Made by a program: the position numbers and the translations under genes. From Bacteroidia bacterium (GTDB taxonomy: Bacteria; Bacteroidota; Bacteroidia; B-17B0; Aurantibacillaceae), in the NCBI GenBank assembly GCA_016787705.1, contig JAEUTP010000004.1:1-64000 (forward strand): a stretch of DNA of 64,000 nucleotides, read 5' to 3'. The notes beneath the pieces were generated by a model. The model made no database searches. It worked only from the letters and a program-made list of their open reading frames with translations, and was not told the DNA's origin. Shown here piece after piece: positions 35,350 to 44,849 of this stretch (positions within the stretch are counted from its first letter, which is position 1; the number at the start of each line of letters is the position of its first letter).

Positions 35350-36336
35350 TTACCAACCTAAAATCCAAGCAAAAATTAATGGGGCAACAATAGTTGCATC
35401 ACTCTCTACAATAAATTTTGGTGTATTAATATCTAATTTACCCCAGGTAATTTTTTCGTTTGGCACAGCGCCCGAATAAGAACCGTATGAAGTTGTTGAA
35501 TCAGAGATCTGGCAGAAATAACTCCAGAAAGGAATATTTTCCATTTCCATATCCTGGTATAGCATAGGTACAACACAAATAGGAAAATCGCCGGCAATAC
35601 CACCGCCAATTTGAAAAAAGCCAACGCCTTTGCCACCGCTATTTTTCGGATACCAGTCTGCCAGCCAGGCCATGTATTCAATACCACTTTTCATTGTACT
35701 TGCTTTTATTTCTCCTTTAATAACATAAGAAGCAAAAATATTTCCCATGGTGCTGTCTTCCCAACCCGGCACTACCATTGGTAAATTTTTTTCTGCCGCA
35801 GCCAACATCCAGCTGTCTTTAGGGTCAATTTCAAAATATTCTTTTAACTCACCACTTAATAAAATTTTATACATGAATTCATGCGGAAAAAAACGCTCGC
35901 CTTTTGTATCGGCATCTTTCCAGATTTTATAAATGTGTTTTTGTAAACGGCGAAATGCTTCTTCTTCAGGAATGCAAGTATCTGTAACGCGATTGTAATG
36001 GTTCTCTAAAAGATCCCATTCATCCTGAGGCGAAAGATCGCGGTAATTTGGTACACGTTTGTAATGGCTGTGCGCCACTAAATTCATAATATCTTCTTCT
36101 AAGTTGGCACCTGTACAAGAAATAATGTCAATTTTACCCTGGCGGATCATTTCTGCCAATGATTTGCCTAACTCAGCGGTACTCATGGCACCGGCAAGAG
36201 TTACCATCATTTTACCTCCTTCGGTTAAATGTGTTTCATATCCTTTGGCAGCATCAACCAAAGCTGCTGCGTTAAAATGTTTATAATGTGTTTCTACAAA
36301 TTTTGAAACAGGACCTTTATTTGCTGCTGATGACAT
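35350..36336 (-). CDS. Deoxyhypusine synthase-like protein lacking the catalytic lysine
   Basis: 328 residues from ATG 36336; 81 nt upstream of it in the frame look non-coding and hold the promoter box. The fold is the NAD-dependent deoxyhypusine synthase type: MVTLAGAMSTAELGKSLAEM, IDIISCTGANLEEDIMNLVA, DSWMLAAAEKNLPMVVPGWE and FIVESDATIVAPLIFAW. The segment with the catalytic Lys of eukaryotic enzymes (GGGxxKHH) reads GGGIAGDFPI here. Bacteria lack eIF5A, so a polyamine-related reaction is possible. The exact reaction is unclear. Confidence 0.82.
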   Translation of the reverse strand: MSSAANKGPVSKFVETHYKHFNAAALVDAAKGYETHLTEGGKMMVTLAGAMSTAELGKSLAEMIRQGKIDIISCTGANLEEDIMNLVAHSHYKRVPNYRDLSPQDEWDLLENHYNRVTDTCIPEEEAFRRLQKHIYKIWKDADTKGERFFPHEFMYKILLSGELKEYFEIDPKDSWMLAAAEKNLPMVVPGWEDSTMGNIFASYVIKGEIKASTMKSGIEYMAWLADWYPKNSGGKGVGFFQIGGGIAGDFPICVVPMLYQDMEMENIPFWSYFCQISDSTTSYGSYSGAVPNEKITWGKLDINTPKFIVESDATIVAPLIFAWILGW

Positions 36337-36356
36337 AATTCTTAATTTTTGAAGGG

Positions 36357-36364
36357 CAAAGATA
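36357..36364 (-). promoter_or_regulatory. Promoter -7 box for the deoxyhypusine synthase-like gene
   Basis: The minus strand reads TATCTTTG, 20 bp upstream of the ATG at 36336. It supports this start over the longer frame. Confidence 0.5.
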
Positions 36365-36473
36365 AAATTTTTATGGAAAAATACCTGCATTTTAGCGGCA
36401 GATTTGACAGATAACACAGATTTAACTTTAAAAATGCATTACGTACAAGAACAAAAAGCATTTTTTTATTGTA

Positions 36474-37184
36474 TTAATTCAACAGAATCTGATCTACGTC
36501 TGAACGGTATTTTTTCTTTATACGGCCATAATATTTTATATCACGGTAAATACCTCTAAAATCTACCCAAACCCCTAACGAATAATAAAGTCCGTCATAA
36601 TCAATCAGATCTTGTTTATAGGGAATATAACGATACCCGATCATGGTTGAAAGGCCTATCCACCTGATAGGTTTAGCAATTAATTTTACACCGGCTCCCA
36701 AAGGCATAAACCATTTTTCAATTTTATTAAGCCCGGTTGCCGTAGTATCGCGTAACTTGGCCTGAAAACCACCGGCACCAATTTCAAACGGAAGGTCAAT
36801 CTCAAGATGCTTCCTGTTCAATAAAAAATATTCATAAAAAGCGTTGATATAACCAAAGCGGTTAAACTCTGCAATAGCACTAAAAGGAGAGTTTTTCTTT
36901 GAGAATTTGGTGAGTGTATATAAACCTATGCCAAAAGTATGGTATTCGTTTACTATTACACCAAGTTGAAAGCCACTTAAATTGGTAAGATTACTTTCAA
37001 CAAATGAATTGCGGCTATCGATATTAGCGTAGGGGCGTATTTTTTTAAAACGGTAGTTGTGGGCAGAATCTGCCATCAGTTTTTGGGTTAAAGAATCGAT
37101 CTTAATTTTTTTAATGGAATCGTTTTGCGCTATAGAGCTGTGAAAAACAAAAAGTACAAATATAGCTGCAAGAAATGATCTCAT
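36474..37184 (-). CDS. Outer membrane beta-barrel-like protein
   Basis: 236 residues with signal peptide ending in SIAQN. Alternating amphipathic strands fill the rest (FQLGVIVNEYHTFGIGLYTL, RFGYINAFYEYFLL, LPLGAGVKLIAKPIRWIGLS, YYSLGVWVDFRGIY). This fits an 8- to 10-strand outer membrane barrel. No specific family or role is recognised. Confidence 0.65.
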   Translation of the reverse strand: MRSFLAAIFVLFVFHSSIAQNDSIKKIKIDSLTQKLMADSAHNYRFKKIRPYANIDSRNSFVESNLTNLSGFQLGVIVNEYHTFGIGLYTLTKFSKKNSPFSAIAEFNRFGYINAFYEYFLLNRKHLEIDLPFEIGAGGFQAKLRDTTATGLNKIEKWFMPLGAGVKLIAKPIRWIGLSTMIGYRYIPYKQDLIDYDGLYYSLGVWVDFRGIYRDIKYYGRIKKKYRSDVDQILLN

Positions 37185-37293
37185 TATTTCTTTGATATTG
37201 AAAAAGAAGTAAAGTTTAATTTAAAGTAATAGATATTATTTCGCATGTAAACGAAATTACATAAAAATCGCGAAACGATTTTCTTTAAAAAGG

Positions 37294-37761
37294 TTAATTT
37301 GAAGAATGAAGATTAGTGATATACAATTCGCAGGCTTTGTATACTAACTGAAAGACATCTTCAAATTCTTTTTCATTACCGTAATACGGATCCGGCACTT
37401 CAAGATCTTTGCCCGGATAAACCGAGTTTAAAAAAAGACTTACTTTTTCTTTATGTTTTTGATCTTTTGCAAGCGATAAAACATTTTTTAAATTGTTTTT
37501 ATCCATTACATAGATCTTATCAAAACCATCAAAATCAGTCACCTGAAATTGTCTTGCTCTTAAAGCAGAAAGATCTACGCCATTCTTTTTTGCATTGGCA
37601 ATTGTTCTTGGATCGGGCGCTTCATTTACATGATAATTAGCTGTACCGGCAGAATCTATTTTGAGTTGTAAATTATTTTTTTGTTTTAAATGCAGCATAA
37701 TACCTTCCGCTAATGGCGAACGGCAAATATTACCCAGGCAAACAAAAAGAATTTTTTGCAT
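37294..37761 (-). CDS. Low molecular weight protein-tyrosine phosphatase
   Basis: 155-residue cytoplasmic phosphatase. The P-loop CLGNICRS begins at residue 8: nucleophile Cys8 and Arg14, fitting C-x5-R-S. The general acid loop is VPDPYYGN near residue 122. The family dephosphorylates tyrosine or arginine residues, often on capsule or stress regulators; the substrate here is unknown. It lies 3 bp after the peptide-binding lipoprotein gene. Confidence 0.93.
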   Translation of the reverse strand: MQKILFVCLGNICRSPLAEGIMLHLKQKNNLQLKIDSAGTANYHVNEAPDPRTIANAKKNGVDLSALRARQFQVTDFDGFDKIYVMDKNNLKNVLSLAKDQKHKEKVSLFLNSVYPGKDLEVPDPYYGNEKEFEDVFQLVYKACELYITNLHSSN

Positions 37762-37764
37762 GAA

Positions 37765-39417
37765 CTATTTTTCTTTTGAAACTGTTTTTAAATTTAAAAG
37801 ATTCATTGAGTTGCTGCCAAGGCCTTTTACTTTATGGTTTACCAAACGAATAACCTGATCATAATATAACGGAATAATTGGTGCATCATCAATGATCATG
37901 CGGTCCATTTTTTGATACAGCTCAATTTTATTGGCTTCGCTGGTTTCCCGCTGCGCTTTTTCAAAAGCCTCATCAAACGCAGAATTGTTGTAATGAAAAT
38001 AATTTGAACCCTGTGGTGAGAAATTCTTGCTATAAAAAATATTCATAAAATTTTCTTCATCGGCATAATCGCCTACCCATGATTTTTTAAACATGGCATA
38101 TTCGCAGTTATTTACTGCCTGGCGCAGCACCGAGGTTTTCTCTATACTGATCTGTAAATTAATATTGCATTGTGCTAATTGTGATTGAATAAATTCTGCC
38201 TGTTCTTTATAATTCCCTACATCGGGTGTGTGCAGTGTAATTTCGGGTAGGCCTTCGCCATTTGGAAATCCCGCATCTTTTAATAATTCTCTAGCCAGAT
38301 CAGGGTTATATGAATAGCCTTTTACTTTTGTTGGATCATAACTTTTCATGCCTTCAGGAATGAAGCCTGCGTGAGCAGGGGTACCAATATTGTTTCTTAA
38401 ATATTTAATTAATTTATCCCTGTCAAACCCACAATTAATAGCCTGGCGAATTGATTTTTGAATTAATGGAGAGTTACGCACCGCAGCTATTTTATCATCA
38501 ATTAAAATGCCGATATAATCTGTCTTTAAAAAAGTTTGCTTTTGCAAATAAAATTTGCTGGTATAAACATCTCTTAAACCTCCGTCTTTATCTAAAACTT
38601 CATTTATATTAAATGCATCAGCGCCACTAAGCATATCGAACTTACCGTTTAATAATTCCATAAAAGCTGTTTCTTTACTTTTAATAAATGAAACAGATAC
38701 AGCATCAAGATATGGTAGTCGTGTACCTTTGTTGTCTACTTCAAAATAATTTGGGTTTTTTACCAGGATAAGTTTTGTGTTTTCTTCCCACATTTTAAAT
38801 TGAAAAGGACCTGTGCCAACCGGATTTCTTCTAAAATCCTGCTTGTAATATTCAATAGCTTCGAATGGAAGAACACTGAAAAATTTTTGTGTGAGTACGC
38901 TAAAGAACGGGCTAAAAGGTTGTTTTAAGCGAATAATAAGGGTTGAATCGTTCTTTGCTAAAAAGCCTTTGTATTCTGTTTTATCACTTCTGTCAATATT
39001 ATTTAGTAAAGTTGATGCACTACTTACTTTACTATCGTACAGTCGGTGAAAACTGTAAACAAAATCTTTTGCAACAACTTTTCTGCCTTTACCTCCTTCA
39101 AAACAAGGGTTGTCATGAAAATAAACATCTGTTCGAAGATTAAATGTATACGTTAAACCATCTTCGCTAACGCTGAATTTATGCGCAATGCAGGGAATCA
39201 CATTTAATTCGTCATCCATTTGCACAAGGCCATTAAACAATTGGTTAACTGGCCAAATGTTTTCAAAGCTAATAGCCGCAGCTGGATCGAGTGATGTAAC
39301 ACCGGCCATTTCGTTATAACTAAAAATTGTTCTGTTTTCTTTTTCCTCGTCGGAACCGCCGCATGAGAATAAAATAAACAAACAGGTAATTGGTATTAAA
39401 AGTTTTAATTTGCGCAT
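37765..39417 (-). CDS. Peptide ABC transporter substrate-binding lipoprotein (SBP_bac_5)
   Basis: 550 residues from ATG 39417; the frame extends upstream but the signal peptide begins here (MRKLKLLIPITCLFILFSCG, lipobox Cys at residue 19). The body is a DppA/OppA-type binding protein: VTSLDPAAAISFENIWPVNQ, LTYTFNLRTDVYFHDNPCFE, DFVYSFHRLYD, NPVGTGPFQFKMWEENTKLI and IDDAPIIPLYYDQVI. It captures peptides in the periplasm. No permease or ATPase genes are adjacent. Confidence 0.9.
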   Translation of the reverse strand: MRKLKLLIPITCLFILFSCGGSDEEKENRTIFSYNEMAGVTSLDPAAAISFENIWPVNQLFNGLVQMDDELNVIPCIAHKFSVSEDGLTYTFNLRTDVYFHDNPCFEGGKGRKVVAKDFVYSFHRLYDSKVSSASTLLNNIDRSDKTEYKGFLAKNDSTLIIRLKQPFSPFFSVLTQKFFSVLPFEAIEYYKQDFRRNPVGTGPFQFKMWEENTKLILVKNPNYFEVDNKGTRLPYLDAVSVSFIKSKETAFMELLNGKFDMLSGADAFNINEVLDKDGGLRDVYTSKFYLQKQTFLKTDYIGILIDDKIAAVRNSPLIQKSIRQAINCGFDRDKLIKYLRNNIGTPAHAGFIPEGMKSYDPTKVKGYSYNPDLARELLKDAGFPNGEGLPEITLHTPDVGNYKEQAEFIQSQLAQCNINLQISIEKTSVLRQAVNNCEYAMFKKSWVGDYADEENFMNIFYSKNFSPQGSNYFHYNNSAFDEAFEKAQRETSEANKIELYQKMDRMIIDDAPIIPLYYDQVIRLVNHKVKGLGSNSMNLLNLKTVSKEK

Positions 39418-39508
39418 AATACAAATATCACAAATGCGGGCTTGTATTTTAGCACTGCAAAATGCAATTATGCACAGCAGCATGTGAAAAGGGAATTAAA
39501 GCAGTAAA

Positions 39509-40741
39509 TTAAGGCTGAACAGGCGCGTCTTTTTCTTTTGCAGCGGCATCAAAATTAAAGCTGAGCGTTATTCTCCAGGTTCTTTGAAGCGGATTGTTTA
39601 ATAAGGTTGGGATCAAATAAGAACCGTCCACATTAATAACTTTAAACTTAAAGCCCATGCCCACGGTAAAGAACTGGCGTGAACCTTTTGTTTTTGGTTC
39701 ATAAAAATACCCCGTTCTAACAGCAAAAGTATTATTGTACCAGTATTCTAAACCGGTAGAAATATTAACTTCCTGCAATTCTTCTTTAGCACCACCCGGC
39801 GCATCGCCAAAGGATTGTAAAATACCTTGCGCAACAGGCACATTAGGGTTTTTTCCTTTTTCAATAACTTTTGCGCCGGTTGCCGGATCAATTTCAATAT
39901 CCGGTGTTGGATTTCCCTGCGCATCTACTTTATATTTATAAATCGGTGGGGTAGGCACTAATAGCTTATTAAGATCAACATACACACCAATTGTATTAAA
40001 TTCATCAATATCGGTTTTTAAACCTGCGCCTAAACGCATATTCATTGGAATAAAATTTTGATCGTTTGAATATTTTATTTTTGCACCAAGATTAGTAAAC
40101 GCTAAACCACTTGTGAAAATGGCTTTTTTATCACCCATTTTAAATTTATTGCTTTTGTAATACATGCTAAGGTCAACTGCACCGGTGCTTGCGGCATTAC
40201 CCTGGCTACCGTTAAAAAATACACGACTGATGCTTGAATTGATGTAACGCATAGCTACACCAAGTGAAAAATTTTCGGATAATTTTTGCGATACCGCTAC
40301 ATCAACTGCAAATTCGTTTGGTTTAAAATCGCCGGTTTTAACACCGGTAGCATTGGTCAATTCAATATTACCTAAACTAAAATAACGTAAAGATCCGCCA
40401 ATAGCTGTTCTTTTATTTACTTTAGCATAACCTCCTAAATAATAAAGATTAATGTCTGGCACTAATAAACGTAACCATGGTGTAACCGTAAACCCAACAC
40501 CGAATTTTTTTTCAGAGAAAGCTAATTTGCTTCCATTCCAGTGAATGGAATTAATATCCGGATCGGTAGCACAACCTACATCGCCCATAGCTCCCTGTTT
40601 ACTGTCAGGACTGATCATTAAAAAAGGTACAGCTGTGGTAATTGGATTTATATTTTGACCATTTAATTGAGTACTACTGATCTGACCAAATATAGATGTG
40701 GTAAGAAAAAGACCAGATATGATTATAATTTTTTTATTCAT
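39509..40741 (-). CDS. porV: PorV, type IX secretion outer membrane shuttle protein
   Basis: 410-residue outer membrane barrel of the FadL type with signal peptide. PorV receives T9SS cargo from the translocon and brings it to PorU. Features: TTAVPFLMISPDSKQGAMGD near residue 35, VGCATDPDINSIHWNGSKLA, LGNIELTNATG and a C-terminal barrel end NNPLQRTWRITLSFNFD. It lies 51 bp downstream of porU on the same strand, the usual pair. Confidence 0.93.
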   Translation of the reverse strand: MNKKIIIISGLFLTTSIFGQISSTQLNGQNINPITTAVPFLMISPDSKQGAMGDVGCATDPDINSIHWNGSKLAFSEKKFGVGFTVTPWLRLLVPDINLYYLGGYAKVNKRTAIGGSLRYFSLGNIELTNATGVKTGDFKPNEFAVDVAVSQKLSENFSLGVAMRYINSSISRVFFNGSQGNAASTGAVDLSMYYKSNKFKMGDKKAIFTSGLAFTNLGAKIKYSNDQNFIPMNMRLGAGLKTDIDEFNTIGVYVDLNKLLVPTPPIYKYKVDAQGNPTPDIEIDPATGAKVIEKGKNPNVPVAQGILQSFGDAPGGAKEELQEVNISTGLEYWYNNTFAVRTGYFYEPKTKGSRQFFTVGMGFKFKVINVDGSYLIPTLLNNPLQRTWRITLSFNFDAAAKEKDAPVQP

Positions 40742-40784
40742 TTAAAATTTTTGAGGGTATATACCAGTAATCAAAAATAAACGC

Positions 40785-40792
40785 CAAATTTA
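40785..40792 (-). promoter_or_regulatory. Promoter -7 box before porV
   Basis: The minus strand reads TAAATTTG in the gap between porU and porV, 43 bp before the porV ATG. It could allow porV expression apart from porU. Confidence 0.35.
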
Positions 40793-43700
40793 CTAATTTA
40801 GTATAACTAATTTCTCAGTTTTTTCAGCTTTTTGATTATCCGTGTTAATTATAGCCAATTTATAGATATAAACACCGCGGGCAAGTTTGTCGCCAAACTC
40901 GTCTTTTCCATCCCAATCAATACCTTCGGGCCTAAAACCCTCGCAGGTAACTGATCTTTGAATGGTTTTTACCACTTTTCCGCTAATTGTAAATATTTGT
41001 ATGGTTATTTTTAAAGGATTGCAGGCCTGGTTGTGTTCCAAATAAAATTTAGTATTGGTGGTGAAAGGGTTAGGATAATTTAATACATTTTTTAATGCTA
41101 ACTCGGCGCTTGGTGCTACAACAAAATCACTACTTACAATACTTGAATTATTTTGAATATCCCATGCTTTGAATGTTAAGCGATGGTTACCTTCTGCTAA
41201 TTCGTTAAAAGGAAATCTTACTTTACCGCTTTGATAACTGTTTAAGTTGGCTTCGTAATAATCATTTAAAATAATAGGTTTACTGCTATTTTCATCTAAA
41301 ACAACAGTTATATCATGGCCAATACTTGAGCCTACAGTATTAATGCCACTTGAATCGGTTAAACTAGCGTAAAGAATTGGTTTTTCGTTGGTAGTACCGC
41401 CATTTACAAAACCTTTATCGTTTAAATAAAGTGCGAGTTGGGGGCCGTCATTATCTATTATAGGATTTTTAGCGCTGCCACCAACTTTTACATTATTGGT
41501 ATAACCGGTTGCATCAAACTGGCCATTTGTGGCATAATAACTTATTTTTCCGGGCCCAATGGCAAAACTAATATCTTTTGGTACTATGAATGAAAAAGTA
41601 AAATCGCCATTCTTCACCTCTGCTTTTCCACGATATAAAATATTTTTTTGCAAAGTAAAAGTAAACGGATTTCCGGCAGTTATATAATATGAATCAGCAT
41701 CATTTAATAAACAATTAAGCGTTTCTTCCTTATCAAAAACGGTTGGATAAACAATACCATTAAAGCCGGTTAGTTTATTACCCAAAGAATCTGCAACAAA
41801 GCCCGAAACCGTTATTTTGGCAAGAGCAGAAATGGTATCCATACTTGTTGGTGTGACAATGTTATTATTGATCTTTGAAGTAATTACTTTTTGTTGCGGA
41901 TAAGCTAAAGGCATTGCCGGATCACCTAATAAATGAAAGTTGGCAAAGTAGATAGATTGACCTAAAGCTGCTTTTGTTTCCTGAATTACATCACCAAGTG
42001 CCGGCATTTTACCATTTGGTAATTTTTTAAATAAATAATTGAATAAGGTGGTATTTAAAACAAAATTAGTTGAGGAAAAAGCAAGGCGACAAGTAGTTAA
42101 TAAGGCAATAGAGCCACCTTTTGAGTTCAATAAACAAAGTTCGCCTGCAGATGTTCTGTCAGGGTCATCATAACGGCTAAATTCACACGTTGCTGTTACA
42201 AAAAGCGGTAAGCGGTTATAATTATCTAATGCATTAATGGCGGGCACATCTAAAATACGTTCGCCGGTAATGCCAACTTCACCACCATGGCCTGTATAAT
42301 TAAATATCAAAGCACCTTTCTTAAATCTTCTTAAAAGATCTTCTGCAGCATCAGGAAATCTTTGTCCGCCGGGTGTAGAAAATTGCTGGTAAGCATCCAG
42401 GTATATCTTATCCGAGTTGTAATTTGGATAACCGGCTTTAACAATTGAAGACAATTGATCTGCCTGATTCATATGTGTTGACTGGTCTTCATCATCTGCA
42501 AGAAATACAACCCAGTTTCTCCAATCTCCAAAAGGAGAAACATTAGTTGAATTACAATTTTCAGGCGCGGTTTCCTGGATTTTAAAATCCGGTTCTTTGC
42601 GATAATAATTTTCGATTTTATTTATAACATTTGTAACCTCCGGCAAGGTTCGGCACGTTAGCCTTCCTACACCAATATCAACTACACCAACCCCTTCAGC
42701 ATTGGCACCTTCGTTGGCATCCATCAAGCCATAAAAATCATCACAGGCTGTGCTGTTTAAATATGATTTAGAATCAAGTGTTTGATACGTAGGAATTAAA
42801 TTACTATTGGTATTCAAGTTTCGGTTAATATTATCGTAGGAGCCATCACCCACCAAAGCTACATATTTTACCTGCTTACCGGTTGATAAGCCACGACTGT
42901 AAAGCATTCGAATAAAATCACGAATGCCCGAAATATCTGGCCTTCCGCTACTAAATTCATTATATATCTGATCAACCGTTACAACGGCATAAGTTAATCC
43001 TTCCTGCAGTTGATGAAGGTTTGCAAGACGCTGTGCCTGCGATAAAAATAAAGGATGTGTTATAACAACATAATCTGCCTGTTGAATATTATGAAGATTT
43101 TGATTTATTACTTTGCCTACATAAGTTGGAGTATAAAAATCAACACCAGGCGAAACACCATAAATATTAAGAGAGTCGGCGCTTGCAATAAAGTTAATAC
43201 TTGTACCTGTACTATTATAAGGTTGAGAATAAGGGTTGATGGGATCTGTCACATTCCAAATTAAAGGATTTATGGTTTGTGGGTTTGTAAACGAATAATT
43301 GCAGATATTTCCTGCACCAACAACACGAGTATCCCTGAATTCAAATTGTTTTGAATTGATATTTAATTTTCTCCGAACATTAAGTGTTACTTTATCTAAC
43401 CAGGCAATGCAATTAGCAGTTTGTTTTGTAATAACAATACCAAGCGCACTTGCATCATTCATTAGTGCTTTATCGAATTTGGTTTGCACATCTACGTAAT
43501 CCGATAAGTAATTATTAATATTTACTGCGCCGGTACCCAAAGTATAACTAAGGCCAGAACCGCTTACATAAAAAACACCACCATTGGCACCCCTTCCGGC
43601 AATTGTAACTTCGGCTCTAACGGTATCGCCCACAACAAAATCACCCTCAGGAAAATTAAATGCAAAAGAATTAATAATATCAAAATATTCGCCATAAAAC

Positions 43701-44722
43701 TGACGACCACTTTTTACAAAGTTTACATGATTGTTTTCAGCATAATTATAATAATCGTATGTGGATGTGTTTGTATTTGATGGTAGTGATATGGGTGCAG
43801 GCGTGTTCACACGTTTTCCGTTTGTTGCATCAATGGTAATAAAATAAAAGCTTGTATCGCTGTATAAATTTTTATTATGCTTAAATTTTAAACCACTTAC
43901 TGAGCCCGTGTTTGCCCAGTCTGTAGGTCCTTTACCATAAAAAATTATGTAATCACTATTATCAAAAACGCCATCTGCTTCGCCAACAATTTGTATAGCA
44001 TTCTCTTCAAGATCGTCATAACGGAAAGCGCCATTTTGTTCAGGTAGCATGCGACCACCATTACCATAAAGTTTAATTTTTTTCGGATCAAGTCCGTTAA
44101 AATTTACCCCAATACTTGAAAGAAACGATTTATCAATTTTATGAAACCCTGTTTTTGTAATGCCTATTTTATACCAGATGCCTGAAGCTAAAACCGAATT
44201 GTTTTTGAAAGCTGCTGCGTTCAATAATTTTCTGCTATTATCAGTTAATACCTGCCAGTTAACGTCGTAGTCTGTTAATTCTTCTATTTGATTTTGATTA
44301 TTTAACCTGAAAGGAATTAACTTGTGTCTATTTAGATTTTGGTTCTTGCACAAGCTTGGAACAGCTGTGATCTCAAAATTTTGAGTTAGATAAGCAGATA
44401 GTATTTTTTTTATTACAGATGCGTGCGGCTCAGTAACTATTTGTGTTTTTTTTATTATGAGTGAAGGATTGGCCGTTTGGTTGTAAGCCGTTGTATTTGA
44501 AATAATAAAGTAAGGTAGATTGTTCTTTTTAGAATCGTATTGTGCATTCTTTACTTCAATTTTCAATAAAACAGAATCTAAAAGCGAAGAAGAAATAATT
44601 GCGGATGCATTACTTTTTAAAGGTGGGTTAATATTTTGGGTAATACCCAAGTTTTTCTGGCCCGCCAAAAAACCACTAAAACCAAAAAACACAGTAAAAA
44701 TGCTAATTCTGAGAAAATTCAT
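40793..44722 (-). CDS. porU: PorU, type IX secretion C-terminal signal peptidase
   Basis: 1309 residues, surface gingipain-like cysteine protease (C25) that removes the C-terminal sorting domain of T9SS cargo and attaches it to lipopolysaccharide. Signal peptide ends near AGQ. Catalytic residues are visible: His812 in FNYTGHGGEVGITGERIL and Cys846 in VTATCEFSRYDDPDRTSAGE. The C25 domain spans about 555-940 (VITHPLFLSQAQRLANL onward). An Ig-like part and its own sorting-type domain follow (NYPNPFTTNTKFYLEHNQ to the C-terminus). Divergent from the PorP/SprF gene. Confidence 0.95.
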   Translation of the reverse strand: MNFLRISIFTVFFGFSGFLAGQKNLGITQNINPPLKSNASAIISSSLLDSVLLKIEVKNAQYDSKKNNLPYFIISNTTAYNQTANPSLIIKKTQIVTEPHASVIKKILSAYLTQNFEITAVPSLCKNQNLNRHKLIPFRLNNQNQIEELTDYDVNWQVLTDNSRKLLNAAAFKNNSVLASGIWYKIGITKTGFHKIDKSFLSSIGVNFNGLDPKKIKLYGNGGRMLPEQNGAFRYDDLEENAIQIVGEADGVFDNSDYIIFYGKGPTDWANTGSVSGLKFKHNKNLYSDTSFYFITIDATNGKRVNTPAPISLPSNTNTSTYDYYNYAENNHVNFVKSGRQFYGEYFDIINSFAFNFPEGDFVVGDTVRAEVTIAGRGANGGVFYVSGSGLSYTLGTGAVNINNYLSDYVDVQTKFDKALMNDASALGIVITKQTANCIAWLDKVTLNVRRKLNINSKQFEFRDTRVVGAGNICNYSFTNPQTINPLIWNVTDPINPYSQPYNSTGTSINFIASADSLNIYGVSPGVDFYTPTYVGKVINQNLHNIQQADYVVITHPLFLSQAQRLANLHQLQEGLTYAVVTVDQIYNEFSSGRPDISGIRDFIRMLYSRGLSTGKQVKYVALVGDGSYDNINRNLNTNSNLIPTYQTLDSKSYLNSTACDDFYGLMDANEGANAEGVGVVDIGVGRLTCRTLPEVTNVINKIENYYRKEPDFKIQETAPENCNSTNVSPFGDWRNWVVFLADDEDQSTHMNQADQLSSIVKAGYPNYNSDKIYLDAYQQFSTPGGQRFPDAAEDLLRRFKKGALIFNYTGHGGEVGITGERILDVPAINALDNYNRLPLFVTATCEFSRYDDPDRTSAGELCLLNSKGGSIALLTTCRLAFSSTNFVLNTTLFNYLFKKLPNGKMPALGDVIQETKAALGQSIYFANFHLLGDPAMPLAYPQQKVITSKINNNIVTPTSMDTISALAKITVSGFVADSLGNKLTGFNGIVYPTVFDKEETLNCLLNDADSYYITAGNPFTFTLQKNILYRGKAEVKNGDFTFSFIVPKDISFAIGPGKISYYATNGQFDATGYTNNVKVGGSAKNPIIDNDGPQLALYLNDKGFVNGGTTNEKPILYASLTDSSGINTVGSSIGHDITVVLDENSSKPIILNDYYEANLNSYQSGKVRFPFNELAEGNHRLTFKAWDIQNNSSIVSSDFVVAPSAELALKNVLNYPNPFTTNTKFYLEHNQACNPLKITIQIFTISGKVVKTIQRSVTCEGFRPEGIDWDGKDEFGDKLARGVYIYKLAIINTDNQKAEKTEKLVILN

Positions 44723-44793
44723 ATATTTGGTAAAATTAAACCATTAACTACATATAAACGATTTAGGCGCTAAAATATTGTTTAGATTTTATT

Positions 44794-44823
44794 TTTGTTT
44801 TTGAAAAGGTTTTTATATATTTG
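44794..44823 (+). promoter_or_regulatory. Promoter for the PorP/SprF-family gene
   Basis: TTTG at 44794-44797 (-33) and TATATTTG at 44816-44823 (-7) with an 18-bp spacer, close to the Bacteroidota consensus. It lies 26 bp before the ATG. Confidence 0.6.
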
Positions 44824-44849
44824 TAGAATAGGTTAGGTTAACAATTTTT

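Noticed and set aside
42000-44722. Open frames antisense to porU (for example 43055-43264 and 44520-44747)
   Set aside because: They are shadows of a well-supported long gene and have no own motif or start signal.
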